NCBI GenBank assembly: GCA_020050695.1
Contig: JAGVKI010000014.1
Location: 1-12,951, forward strand
DNA length: 12,951 nt
From: Alphaproteobacteria bacterium
GTDB lineage: Bacteria > Pseudomonadota > Alphaproteobacteria > Rickettsiales > SXRF01
Reading direction: 5' to 3'
How positions within the stretch are numbered: position 1 is the stretch's first letter; the number at the start of each line of letters is the position of its first letter. Position numbers and translations under genes: made by a program. Shown piece by piece: positions 6,057 through 12,951 of the stretch. The notes under the pieces are model-generated. The model searched no databases. It was not told the DNA's origin and saw only the letters and a list, made by a program, of their open reading frames with translations.

Positions 6057-7397
6057 ATGAGTATAAGACGCTTTTTAACCAGAATACATCAAGACGAACG
6101 TAGTGGCCCTGACCCGGTTACCATGGTCGCTAGCTTATCGCGCCGTATACGCAGCCATAACAACAGCAATGGCATGGAAGAAGACCGCCTGCTGCTTACA
6201 CAGGCAAACTCTGTCACCATCGAACTGGAAGGGCATGAGTATTTCTTTCATCGCAAACTCGCATTGCCGAGCGCTACGGACGAAGAGCAACTTACATTGC
6301 TGCGCCGCTGCCGCCGGGCGGTACATAACCAGCGCATGCTTGACCAGCAGCGCCATATGATTAACAGCGCACTCTCAGAGAGTGCCAGCAATGAAGATGG
6401 TAAGCGCCCTCAATACCCTACGCAATATAAGGATTCTTTTCATATAGTAGACGGAAGCGAGGCAGGTATCAGCCAGGACATGCTGGTCATGGGGATTCAA
6501 TTTATCCATGCCCACGAAACAGAGGTAAAACAGATACTGAAGCGCGACTGGGACATGCCCGACGCCATTGCCATCGGCGAAGACCTTGCCGCCCTCGATG
6601 TTATCAAGCAGCTGCGGGAAAAAGCGCTGGCTCCTGCTGAGTATATACCGGAAGAAGAAATCATCGCAAATAAGCGGCTTAAAAAATCGGCAACGTCCCT
6701 GCCGCTGGATAGCCTCAGGCTTTACCGGGCATTGGAAATACCTTTTGTTATCACCGATCCGGCGCAACAGTCCAAAGGCCTGTCATACACTCATTCAGGC
6801 AGTATTAGCTTCAACCAGTACGACCAGACGCTCGATCACCGGTTTATCGCCGCGCATGAACTGGCGCACGCACTGCTTGGCCATGATTTTGTCAATAACC
6901 GCTATATACTTCAGCAAACGACTGAGTACGCCGTACCTGCGCATATTGGCGAGGCCGCCAAAGAATTCAGTGCACGCGCGCAGGCTATCGTGAATAATGA
7001 TCCTGACATACGCAAGGAATGGAGCCAGAAAATGAAGCTGCGCACCCAGCTGTTCGATGACGTGCGCGATGTACTCACCCAATTGCAGACAGCGCACCAG
7101 AATGATGCGAACGAATCCGCCTATGAAAGCCGTGGCCATGCCTGGGATTATGAACTGATATGCAATTACTTTGCACTGCGTCATGCCAATTTTGCGAATG
7201 AACCTGAGCTAATGGAGTTTTTATCGCCCAAGGCAGCGGCACTTTGCGATGGGCTGGAAAAAAGCAGCAAGCTGCAGGAGCACCAGCTGCGTGAAATCAA
7301 CCGCTATTACGACAATCCTGAACGCGATGCATTGTTTGAACTGGTGCAAAAAGAAAATCCGGAAGTAACGCTGCCTGCCTGCGCACGCAGTCGCTAG
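6057..7397 (+). CDS. Putative zinc metallopeptidase, ImmA/IrrE (M78)-like HExxH protein
   Basis: A 446-residue soluble protein with no signal peptide or membrane segment. IAAHELAHALLGHD (residues 264-277) contains the zinc motif HELAH at 267-271, in the setting seen in ImmA/IrrE-like (M78) peptidases. A second block, YELICNYFAL (365-374), resembles the M78 sequence ExxxNxFA, so E366 is a plausible third zinc ligand. The two blocks are separated by about 95 residues, much more than the few dozen usual in M78. The insert is charged and helical-looking. The first 210 residues are highly charged, with a helical region around 75-105, and match nothing I recognise. No helix-turn-helix DNA-binding domain is evident and no partner repressor gene is adjacent, unlike many ImmA systems. 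It is monocistronic, divergent from pyrF, and its TAG shares CTAG with the stop of the exporter gene. The substrate is unknown. Confidence 0.72.
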   Translation: MSIRRFLTRIHQDERSGPDPVTMVASLSRRIRSHNNSNGMEEDRLLLTQANSVTIELEGHEYFFHRKLALPSATDEEQLTLLRRCRRAVHNQRMLDQQRHMINSALSESASNEDGKRPQYPTQYKDSFHIVDGSEAGISQDMLVMGIQFIHAHETEVKQILKRDWDMPDAIAIGEDLAALDVIKQLREKALAPAEYIPEEEIIANKRLKKSATSLPLDSLRLYRALEIPFVITDPAQQSKGLSYTHSGSISFNQYDQTLDHRFIAAHELAHALLGHDFVNNRYILQQTTEYAVPAHIGEAAKEFSARAQAIVNNDPDIRKEWSQKMKLRTQLFDDVRDVLTQLQTAHQNDANESAYESRGHAWDYELICNYFALRHANFANEPELMEFLSPKAAALCDGLEKSSKLQEHQLREINRYYDNPERDALFELVQKENPEVTLPACARSR

Positions 7398-8020
7398 CCG
7401 TGCTGGAACAGCAGCGCCGTACCAAAGCAGGCAAATAACCCACCTACCCCGCGGTTGAATTGTTTGCGAAGCTTAGGGTTTCCCATGTAACGGGCCAGCT
7501 TACTGCCGCCGAGTGCATAGGCAGCATACCATGCAAATTCCAGCACGGTGAAGGTGATAAGCAGAATCAGCATCTGCAGCACTTGTGGTTCATCTGGGTT
7601 TATAAACTGCGGGAAAAACGCGGCAGCAAACAGCAGCGCCTTGGGGTTGCTGATACCCACCAGAAAACCTTTGCGCGCAAGGTGACGCCCTGTAACGCCT
7701 GTATCGTAAGCGGCGTCCAGACCCGTTTCTACGCTGATGGGCGAGCGCCACGCCTGAATGCCGAGGTAAATAAGATAAGCGGCTCCCAGGTAGCGCACGA
7801 TCATGAAAAGATTGGGCGATGAGGCAAGTATAATCCCTACCCCCGCTACCGACCCTGCGATCAATAGCAGCACAGCCGTGAAGCAGCCAATCATGCTGTA
7901 AAATGTTTTGCGCAGGCCATGCTGCACGCCCATTGCCATCATATGGAGCATGTTAGGGCCCGGCGAGCCACAAATGGCGAACGTAACGCCTACAAAAAGC
8001 AGCCAGCTTGAAAACAGCAT
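7394..8020 (-). CDS. LysE/RhtB family amino-acid exporter
   Basis: A 208-residue inner-membrane protein of the LysE/RhtB superfamily, whose members export amino acids such as lysine, threonine or homoserine lactone, driven by the ion gradient. The family signature SPGPNML sits at residues 19-25 in the first helix region, followed by a glycine-rich stretch GVQHGLRKTF. RYLGAAYLIYLGIQAWRS (76-93) and GISNPKALLFAAAFFPQF in the middle are classic family blocks, and about six hydrophobic segments can be seen. Length is normal. The ATG at 8020 begins 6 bases after the pyrC stop, so it is probably the last gene of that transcript, though no strong Shine-Dalgarno is visible. The linkage to pyrC has no obvious metabolic logic. 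The substrate cannot be predicted from the sequence. Confidence 0.9.
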   Translation of the reverse strand: MLFSSWLLFVGVTFAICGSPGPNMLHMMAMGVQHGLRKTFYSMIGCFTAVLLLIAGSVAGVGIILASSPNLFMIVRYLGAAYLIYLGIQAWRSPISVETGLDAAYDTGVTGRHLARKGFLVGISNPKALLFAAAFFPQFINPDEPQVLQMLILLITFTVLEFAWYAAYALGGSKLARYMGNPKLRKQFNRGVGGLFACFGTALLFQHG

Positions 8021-8026
8021 AAAGGA

Positions 8027-9358
8027 TCAGTCGAGCGTATAGACCGTATCGCCGCCAACGATGGTGCGGATAGCGCGGCCCTTTACCGGCCAGTCATCGA
8101 ACGGGGAGTTGAGCGATTTGCTCATGAACTGCTTGGGATCGATCTCCCACTGGGTATTCAGGTCAATCAGCGTCAGATCGGCGCGCGCGCCTTTTTTGAT
8201 ACGGCCTGAATCGACATGGATAATGTCAGCGGGCTTATAGGTCATTGCCGCCATAACGTCACGCAGGCTCATGATACCCTGATGGTACAGCGACAGCGAC
8301 AATGGCAGCATGGTTTCCAGCCCTACAATACCGTAAGAGGCGGATGCCAGCGGCACGCGCTTGCTTTCCTGGTCATGCGGCGCGTGGTCGGTGGCAATGG
8401 CATCAATCGTGCCGTCTGCAAGGCCCTGAATTACGGCTAAGCGATCTCTTTCCGCGCGCAAAGGCGGGTTCATCTTGCTGAAGGTACGGTATTCCAGCAC
8501 GGCCTCGTCGGTCAGGATGAAATGGTGCGGAGCGGCTTCTGCCGTAACGCGCAGGCCTTTTTTCTTGGCGCGGCGCACAGCATCTATCGCTTCTGCGGTG
8601 GAGATATGCAGCACGTGGTACTGCGCGCCGGTCAGTTCCGCCAGCAATATGTCGCGCTCTACGATAATGGCTTCCGCCGCATTGGGAACGCCGCTTACGC
8701 CAAGCTGCGCCGAGATTTTTCCTTCATTCATGCAGGTGCCGCAGGACAGGTTCAAATCTTCGGCATGCTGCGCCACAGGCACGCCCAGTTCACGCGCGTA
8801 GGAAAAGGCTTTGCGCATAACGCCGGAATTCATCACCGGCAGGCCGTCATCGGTAAAGCCAACAGCGCCAGCTTCAGCAAGCAGTCCCATTTCAGTGATT
8901 TCTTCACCCTTCTGGCCCTTGGTGATAGCGGCGTAGGTGCGCACATTGACATAGGCGGTTTCGCGGGCACGCTTATGGATGAAGGCAACCAGCGCAATGT
9001 CATCGATTACCGGCTTGGTGTTGGGCATGCACGCCACGGTGGTAACGCCGCCAACCGCCGCAGACTTGCTGCCTGTTGCGATGGTTTCCTTGTATTCCTG
9101 GCCCGGTTCGCGGAAATGCACCTGAATGTCGAGCAATCCCGGTGAAAGCAAATGCCCGCCGCAATCGATCACTTCGATACCGGCAGGCACACCTTCGTTA
9201 AACAGCGCGGGGCCAAAGTCCGCGATACTGTCACCGATGGTAAGCAGCGCGCCTTTGCTATCGAGCCCGGAATCCGCGTCAAACAGGCGCGCATTGACAT
9301 AGGCAACCTTCTTGTTCTGGTCATTCTGGTGGGTAGGCAAGGCAAACTGCGTTTTCAA
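8027..9358 (-). CDS. pyrC: Dihydroorotase, class I
   Basis: PyrC closes carbamoyl aspartate to dihydroorotate, the third step of pyrimidine synthesis. The 443-residue length fits class I enzymes of the amidohydrolase fold. Visible motifs are DIQVHFREPGQEYKE (residues 77-91), MPNT (111-114), FTDDG (168-172), QHAED (197-201), VLHIS (249-253), MNPPLR (296-301) and TDHAPH (323-328, with presumed catalytic D324). The metal motif is normally HxH, but the first His is replaced by Gln79; H81, H198, H251 and D324 remain. I recall QVHFREPG from other alphaproteobacterial homologues, so this may be a lineage variant and not a loss of function. The start is TTG at 9358, supported by AGGAG 8 bases upstream. 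The gene follows the tandem membrane proteins after a gap of 96 bases with its own candidate promoter. Confidence 0.94.
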   Translation of the reverse strand: MKTQFALPTHQNDQNKKVAYVNARLFDADSGLDSKGALLTIGDSIADFGPALFNEGVPAGIEVIDCGGHLLSPGLLDIQVHFREPGQEYKETIATGSKSAAVGGVTTVACMPNTKPVIDDIALVAFIHKRARETAYVNVRTYAAITKGQKGEEITEMGLLAEAGAVGFTDDGLPVMNSGVMRKAFSYARELGVPVAQHAEDLNLSCGTCMNEGKISAQLGVSGVPNAAEAIIVERDILLAELTGAQYHVLHISTAEAIDAVRRAKKKGLRVTAEAAPHHFILTDEAVLEYRTFSKMNPPLRAERDRLAVIQGLADGTIDAIATDHAPHDQESKRVPLASASYGIVGLETMLPLSLSLYHQGIMSLRDVMAAMTYKPADIIHVDSGRIKKGARADLTLIDLNTQWEIDPKQFMSKSLNSPFDDWPVKGRAIRTIVGGDTVYTLD

Positions 9359-9366
9359 CGTCGTAT

Positions 9367-9371
9367 CTCCT
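9367..9371 (-). promoter_or_regulatory. Ribosome binding site of pyrC
   Basis: AGGAG on the minus strand lies 8 bases before the TTG at 9358. It is the best Shine-Dalgarno in the window and decides for the unusual TTG start. Confidence 0.7.
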
Positions 9372-9397
9372 GATGGGCGGTCTTTTGACTATGGCAG

Positions 9398-9426
9398 ATA
9401 ATCGGCAGCTGCCCCTGCCTTGTCAA
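9398..9426 (-). promoter_or_regulatory. Candidate sigma-70 promoter of pyrC with a palindrome in the spacer
   Basis: On the minus strand a perfect -35 TTGACA (9421-9426) and a -10 GATTAT (9398-9403, 4 of 6 consensus) are 17 bases apart. Transcription would start near 9391, giving a leader of about 33 bases before the pyrC TTG. The spacer carries a perfect 10-bp palindrome, GGCAGCTGCC (9404-9413), which could be an operator. I see no attenuator-like hairpin and no terminator for the upstream genes in this gap. Confidence 0.55.
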
Positions 9427-9454
9427 CTTTTTATACGGGTTTTAGCCAATGGAT

Positions 9455-10912
9455 TTAAGGTTTTGGCACATAAAGATCGGTAGGCAGGCTGCCAAGGGCG
9501 CCCGTGACATAGCGCTGCGGATAGTCAATATGCCGTAATTTTACATAATATTGCTTAAGTCCAGGCAGTTGCAGCATATTACCCGGTATAATGCCGGCAA
9601 AGCGCTTTTCGCGTATAGCGGTTGCCAGCAGGTTATTGAGGTCATGCTTTACATGTTCCTTCTTGCCTAGGTTCGCACGCAGCACATCAAACGCCGCCAT
9701 GCCAAAGGCATAAGACTGCTTATCCGCCCTCGTCTGGATATATTGTATCTCTGGCATAAAAATATCGCCCTCGCGGCTAGCAAGCTGCTCGATAAAACGA
9801 TTACCCGCCTCGGTCAGTTCCGGGCCGGGTATCTGGCGGCCAGGGTTATACAGCAAGGTTGCCAGTTCTATCAGCACAACCATACCAGCCAGGGTAAGTG
9901 CCACCTGGGATTTATCGGCACGTCGGCAGCTGCTCAGCGCCAGCCCTGTCATCAGCGCGAGGAATGCATGCATGGGCATCAGCACGTTGATATAACCGTA
10001 GGAATGAATCCTCGATACGTAGCTTGCACCGATAAAGCCCGCCGCCATGCCGCAATAAAGCAGGCCTTTGCGCCAGTCAGAGCGCAGCTGGTAAGCAATC
10101 ACCGCCAGTGCCATTAAAAAGAATATACCGACGCGGCCAAATATATCGCGCTTCCAAAAGCCAAGATACATTCCCCGGTCAAACCCATGCCCGGCAGGTA
10201 CGGTAAAGGCGTAAAAACTAAACCATCCGCCGGATTCATAATCCATCAGCCACACACCAGCATTGCACAGCAGCGTAAGGGCGGCGGCGACAGCCAGCGC
10301 ATGCCGCCAGTTCGTAAACGCAAGCGCAGCCAGCACAGGAAGCGCAGCCATAAGCGCGGACTGCTTGGTAAAAAACGCCATGGTAAGAATGGCAGCCGCC
10401 AATACGGCATTACCCAGTCCGCGCCAGTAAACAGCGACATACAACCCGGCAAAGGTCAGGAATAAAAACAGGCTGTCAACGCGCGACATATCAAACCACC
10501 TTCCGCTTAAACGGTACGTGGCAAGAAACAGGCACGCCCCGGTGAGTGCTAAGCGCCAGCCCGCGTTTTCACGGCGCAGCCAATAATAGATGACGGCGCA
10601 CACGCCCAGCGTAGCCAGCGTCGACACCAGCCTGGCCGGAAGGAAATCCCCTCCGGTGATAAGGGTTACAAACGCGGTTACGTAAAAATAATAGGGCGGA
10701 TAGATCAGCGGCACATATTCCAGCGTAGGCGCGCCATATAGAGGCTTTCCCTCTAATATGCGCTGCACCACGTCGATGCTCTGGCCTTCCATCCATTCCA
10801 GCAGGAAAGGAAACGGCATGGAGGCAATGGCGATATACAGAAAGCTTACCGCAAAGCCCATAACAGGCAGCAGGATCGACCATTCCAGCACTCGGTTATA
10901 TGAACGGTTCAT
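9455..10912 (-). CDS. GT-C type membrane glycosyltransferase-like protein, second of a tandem pair
   Basis: A 485-residue polytopic membrane protein. After the first helix comes [10 protein letters not shown] (residues 38-47), an acidic motif at the expected periplasmic loop of GT-C enzymes. YPPYYFYV (71-78), SGRWFDMSRVDSLF (136-149) and a series of hydrophobic helices follow. From about residue 370 a soluble tail with GNRFIEQL, GDIFMPEIQYIQTR and GKK probably lies in the periplasm. It is a clear paralogue of the gene just upstream, with the same motifs in the same order and nearly equal length. Its ATG at 10912 overlaps the upstream TGA by ATGA. By family it should transfer a sugar from a polyprenyl-phosphate donor to an envelope acceptor, but neither is known and activity is inferred from fold type only. 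DNA identity to its partner is low by eye, so the duplication is old. Confidence 0.75.
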   Translation of the reverse strand: MNRSYNRVLEWSILLPVMGFAVSFLYIAIASMPFPFLLEWMEGQSIDVVQRILEGKPLYGAPTLEYVPLIYPPYYFYVTAFVTLITGGDFLPARLVSTLATLGVCAVIYYWLRRENAGWRLALTGACLFLATYRLSGRWFDMSRVDSLFLFLTFAGLYVAVYWRGLGNAVLAAAILTMAFFTKQSALMAALPVLAALAFTNWRHALAVAAALTLLCNAGVWLMDYESGGWFSFYAFTVPAGHGFDRGMYLGFWKRDIFGRVGIFFLMALAVIAYQLRSDWRKGLLYCGMAAGFIGASYVSRIHSYGYINVLMPMHAFLALMTGLALSSCRRADKSQVALTLAGMVVLIELATLLYNPGRQIPGPELTEAGNRFIEQLASREGDIFMPEIQYIQTRADKQSYAFGMAAFDVLRANLGKKEHVKHDLNNLLATAIREKRFAGIIPGNMLQLPGLKQYYVKLRHIDYPQRYVTGALGSLPTDLYVPKP

Positions 10913-12390
10913 GGTATTTGCTCTTTCGCGATGGGCAACATCAGGTCGCGTTTTAAAAACTCGCTTCCCAGATAAATATACTCTTTAGGGTATGGCACCC
11001 TTTTATAAAATTGGTAATAGCGTTTTACATCCGGCAGGGGAATAACACCGCCCGGCATTACGGCGCCGAAACGCTGTGAGGCAATGGCAGAGCGGATTTC
11101 GGCAAGCAATTCCTGTTTGATATAATCCTTCTTTCCCATATGGGCGACAATAATATCCAGCGCCGCCATGTTCATGCTATAGGATTTCTTGCCCACGCGC
11201 GTTTGCACAAACTGCACCTCGGGCATAAATACATCACCTTCAACCTTACCTATCTCCTCCAAGAAGCGGTTGCCCTTATCAATAGCAGCCTGCGTGGGGA
11301 TATAGCGCATCGGGTTATAGGCAAGCCACAGAAGCTGCGCACCCACCAGCAGCGGTATGGCAAGATAGCAATGGTAGCGTTTTATCCGGGTAAGATACCC
11401 CAGCGATAATCCCGTAAGCAGCGCAAGCCCGCAGCACGCAGGCATGAGTACATTAATGAACCCGCCCCATTTCAGCCTGCCCGCGTAGCTGCATGCGATA
11501 AAGCCAGCAGCTAACGCACCGTACCACAGGCCCTTACGGCGCTCGCTGTATAAAAAATATGCCACGGTACATACAGTCAGCAGCAGCATGATACCAAGAC
11601 GTGGGAACATATCGCGCGTCCAGAAATGCAGGATATGCTCTTTGAGTATCCAGTGCATCGGAGCCAGCTGGTAGACATAAAACGTAAACCAGCCATCGCT
11701 TTGCCAATCACCAATCAATGAAAACAGTGCGATAGAGGAAAGCAGCGTAGCAGCCGTTAGCAGGGCATGGCGCGCATCGATCAGCAGCATGACCGCAAGG
11801 GCTGGCGCAAATATAACAATCGCCGTCTGCTTGGTAAAATAGGCTGCGCATAAAATCGCGGCGGCCAGTAACGCGTTTGCCATTCCCCTAAAATGGTAGA
11901 ACACATACAGGCCAAGCAGGCTAAGGCATACAAACAGGCTGTCGACACGCGCAACATCCAGCCAGCGGCCACTTATAATATAGGTAGCGTAATATGCCCC
12001 TGCCCCTGCAATGGCGGCAGGTACGGCGCATTCTTCACGCCGGAGCCACTTATATATAATAGCGCCAGTACCAAGCGCCGCCGCAAACGACACCAGCCTG
12101 CCGGGCAGGAAATCCACCCCGGTGAAAAAAGACACAAAAGCAGCGACATAATAATAGTAGGGCGTGTAAAGGAACGGCACATAGTCGATAGACGGCTTTA
12201 CATATATCGGCAGGCCTTCGCGCACGCGCTGTATGATGTCAATGCTCTGCCCTTCCATCCATTCAAGGTGGAACGGATAGGCGAGCGAACTGGCAGCTAC
12301 AAACATAAAGCTGCCGATCATCCACAGGGCTATATATGCGCATAACCACTGCAAGCGTTCGCCTACACGGGGTGTGAGCGCAGGGCTCAT
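10909..12390 (-). CDS. GT-C type membrane glycosyltransferase-like protein, first of a tandem pair
   Basis: A 493-residue polytopic membrane protein, paralogous to the gene downstream. Shared blocks are [11 protein letters not shown] (residues 41-51), YTPYYYYV (75-82), [11 protein letters not shown] (91-101) and [14 protein letters not shown] (140-153). About ten further hydrophobic segments and a soluble tail from residue 373 ([25 protein letters not shown]) follow. The acidic residues of EWMEG and the D145/R148/D150 group are the best candidates for donor binding or catalysis, by analogy to PMT/ArnT-like GT-C enzymes. The ATG at 12390 overlaps the TGA of pyrB, without a visible Shine-Dalgarno, so its translation should depend on that of pyrB. 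Placement directly inside a pyrimidine operon is unusual. The role in an envelope glycan pathway is inferred from fold type and the other glycosyltransferase genes in the window. Confidence 0.76.
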   Translation of the reverse strand: MSPALTPRVGERLQWLCAYIALWMIGSFMFVAASSLAYPFHLEWMEGQSIDIIQRVREGLPIYVKPSIDYVPFLYTPYYYYVAAFVSFFTGVDFLPGRLVSFAAALGTGAIIYKWLRREECAVPAAIAGAGAYYATYIISGRWLDVARVDSLFVCLSLLGLYVFYHFRGMANALLAAAILCAAYFTKQTAIVIFAPALAVMLLIDARHALLTAATLLSSIALFSLIGDWQSDGWFTFYVYQLAPMHWILKEHILHFWTRDMFPRLGIMLLLTVCTVAYFLYSERRKGLWYGALAAGFIACSYAGRLKWGGFINVLMPACCGLALLTGLSLGYLTRIKRYHCYLAIPLLVGAQLLWLAYNPMRYIPTQAAIDKGNRFLEEIGKVEGDVFMPEVQFVQTRVGKKSYSMNMAALDIIVAHMGKKDYIKQELLAEIRSAIASQRFGAVMPGGVIPLPDVKRYYQFYKRVPYPKEYIYLGSEFLKRDLMLPIAKEQIP

Positions 12391-12951
12391 GAATTATGGG
12401 AAAGAAGTTCCAGCACAGCCTGGCGCACAGCCACGCCCATTTCCACCTGCTGCAATATGGCGCTGCGGTTTATGTCATCCGCCAGATGGGTGTCGATTTC
12501 CACGCCGCGGTTAATCGGGCCCGGGTGCATGATCAGTGCATCGGGCTTGGCATAGGAAAGCTTTTCCTTATCCAGGCCGTAAAAATGGAAGTACTCACGC
12601 ACCGACGGAATGAAGTTGCCCTGCATGCGCTCCAGCTGGAGGCGCAGCATCATAATAATATCGCAGCCTTTAAGGCCTTCACGCATATTATGGAACACTT
12701 TCACCCCAAAACTTTCAGGCGATGATGGCGTAAGGGTCGGCGGGCAGATAATGCGTACATTGGCACCCAGCGCGGTCAGCAGGCGCATATTGGAGCGGGC
12801 AACGCGGCTATGCAGCACGTCACCGCAGATTGCAACGGTTAGTCCCTCAATATGGGCTTTATGCTGGCGAATGGTCATGGCATCAAGCAATGCCTGGGTC
12901 GGGTGTGCATGGCAACCATCACCACCGTTGATCACAGCGCATTCCACTTTG
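12387..12951 (-). CDS. pyrB: Aspartate carbamoyltransferase catalytic chain, C-terminal part
   Basis: PyrB joins carbamoyl phosphate and aspartate in the first committed step of pyrimidine synthesis. The frame is open to the right edge, so this is the C-terminal ~187 residues of a protein of about 310; the carbamoyl-phosphate SxRT loop lies outside. Seen here are [16 protein letters not shown], matching the family's [14 protein letters not shown] block near the domain boundary, and [20 protein letters not shown] matches the aspartate-binding RxQxER region and [12 protein letters not shown] is the C-terminal signature. No regulatory-chain gene (pyrI) follows; instead the stop overlaps a membrane glycosyltransferase-like gene by ATGA. 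A pyrB-pyrC pairing is common in bacteria, and here it is interrupted by about 3 kb. The GTG at 12947 is only an internal codon. Confidence 0.96.
   Translation of the reverse strand, partial: KVECAVINGGDGCHAHPTQALLDAMTIRQHKAHIEGLTVAICGDVLHSRVARSNMRLLTALGANVRIICPPTLTPSSPESFGVKVFHNMREGLKGCDIIMMLRLQLERMQGNFIPSVREYFHFYGLDKEKLSYAKPDALIMHPGPINRGVEIDTHLADDINRSAILQQVEMGVAVRQAVLELLSHNS

Noticed and set aside
8522..9145. 207-residue plus-strand open frame opposite pyrC
   Set aside because: Its His/Arg/Gly-rich composition is typical of antisense reading of a conserved gene; pyrC is certain on the other strand.
1..12951. Search for tRNA, rRNA, CRISPR arrays, IS ends or phage genes
   Set aside because: No repeat-spacer pattern, cloverleaf, transposase or integrase was seen on either strand; the window is nearly all protein-coding.

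Overview
The window looks like chromosomal DNA of an alphaproteobacterium of intermediate GC content. The main lineage marker is a short GapR (DUF2312) protein, a family largely confined to Alphaproteobacteria. Genes are tightly packed with 4-base overlaps. No tRNA, rRNA, IS element, phage gene or CRISPR array is visible, and no stretch over 300 bases lacks a gene. The class below Alphaproteobacteria cannot be fixed from this sequence.

Layout. (1) 1-1837, plus strand: the end of an unrecognised charged protein, then gapR and a TTG-started, strongly diverged miaA-like gene 3 bases behind it. (2) 1854-5224: an envelope-glycan cluster. A GT2 glycosyltransferase of the LPS-core WaaE/KdtX type lies on the minus strand. 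It is divergent from a GT4 glycosyltransferase, which overlaps a polytopic GT-C type transferase by ATGA. (3) 5221-5928, minus strand: pyrF. (4) 6057-7397, plus strand: an unusual HExxH protein resembling ImmA/IrrE (M78) peptidases, possibly read from a leaderless mRNA. (5) 7394-12951, minus strand: in reading order the pyrB 3' part, two tandem paralogous GT-C type membrane proteins, pyrC and a LysE/RhtB exporter. pyrB and the two membrane proteins are joined by ATGA overlaps, and pyrC seems to have its own promoter.

Functionally the window mixes de novo pyrimidine synthesis (pyrB, pyrC, pyrF) with five glycosyltransferase-like genes. Pyrimidine nucleotides feed UDP- and CDP-linked precursors for cell-surface sugars, so the linkage may be meaningful, but that is inference.

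The least conventional items are the tandem membrane-protein pair translationally coupled to pyrB, the metallopeptidase-like gene with a long insert between its putative zinc ligands, the shortened MiaA-like protein, and the Gln in the HxH metal motif of PyrC. None of these proves a new system. The membrane pair and the metallopeptidase are the best candidates for undescribed biology.
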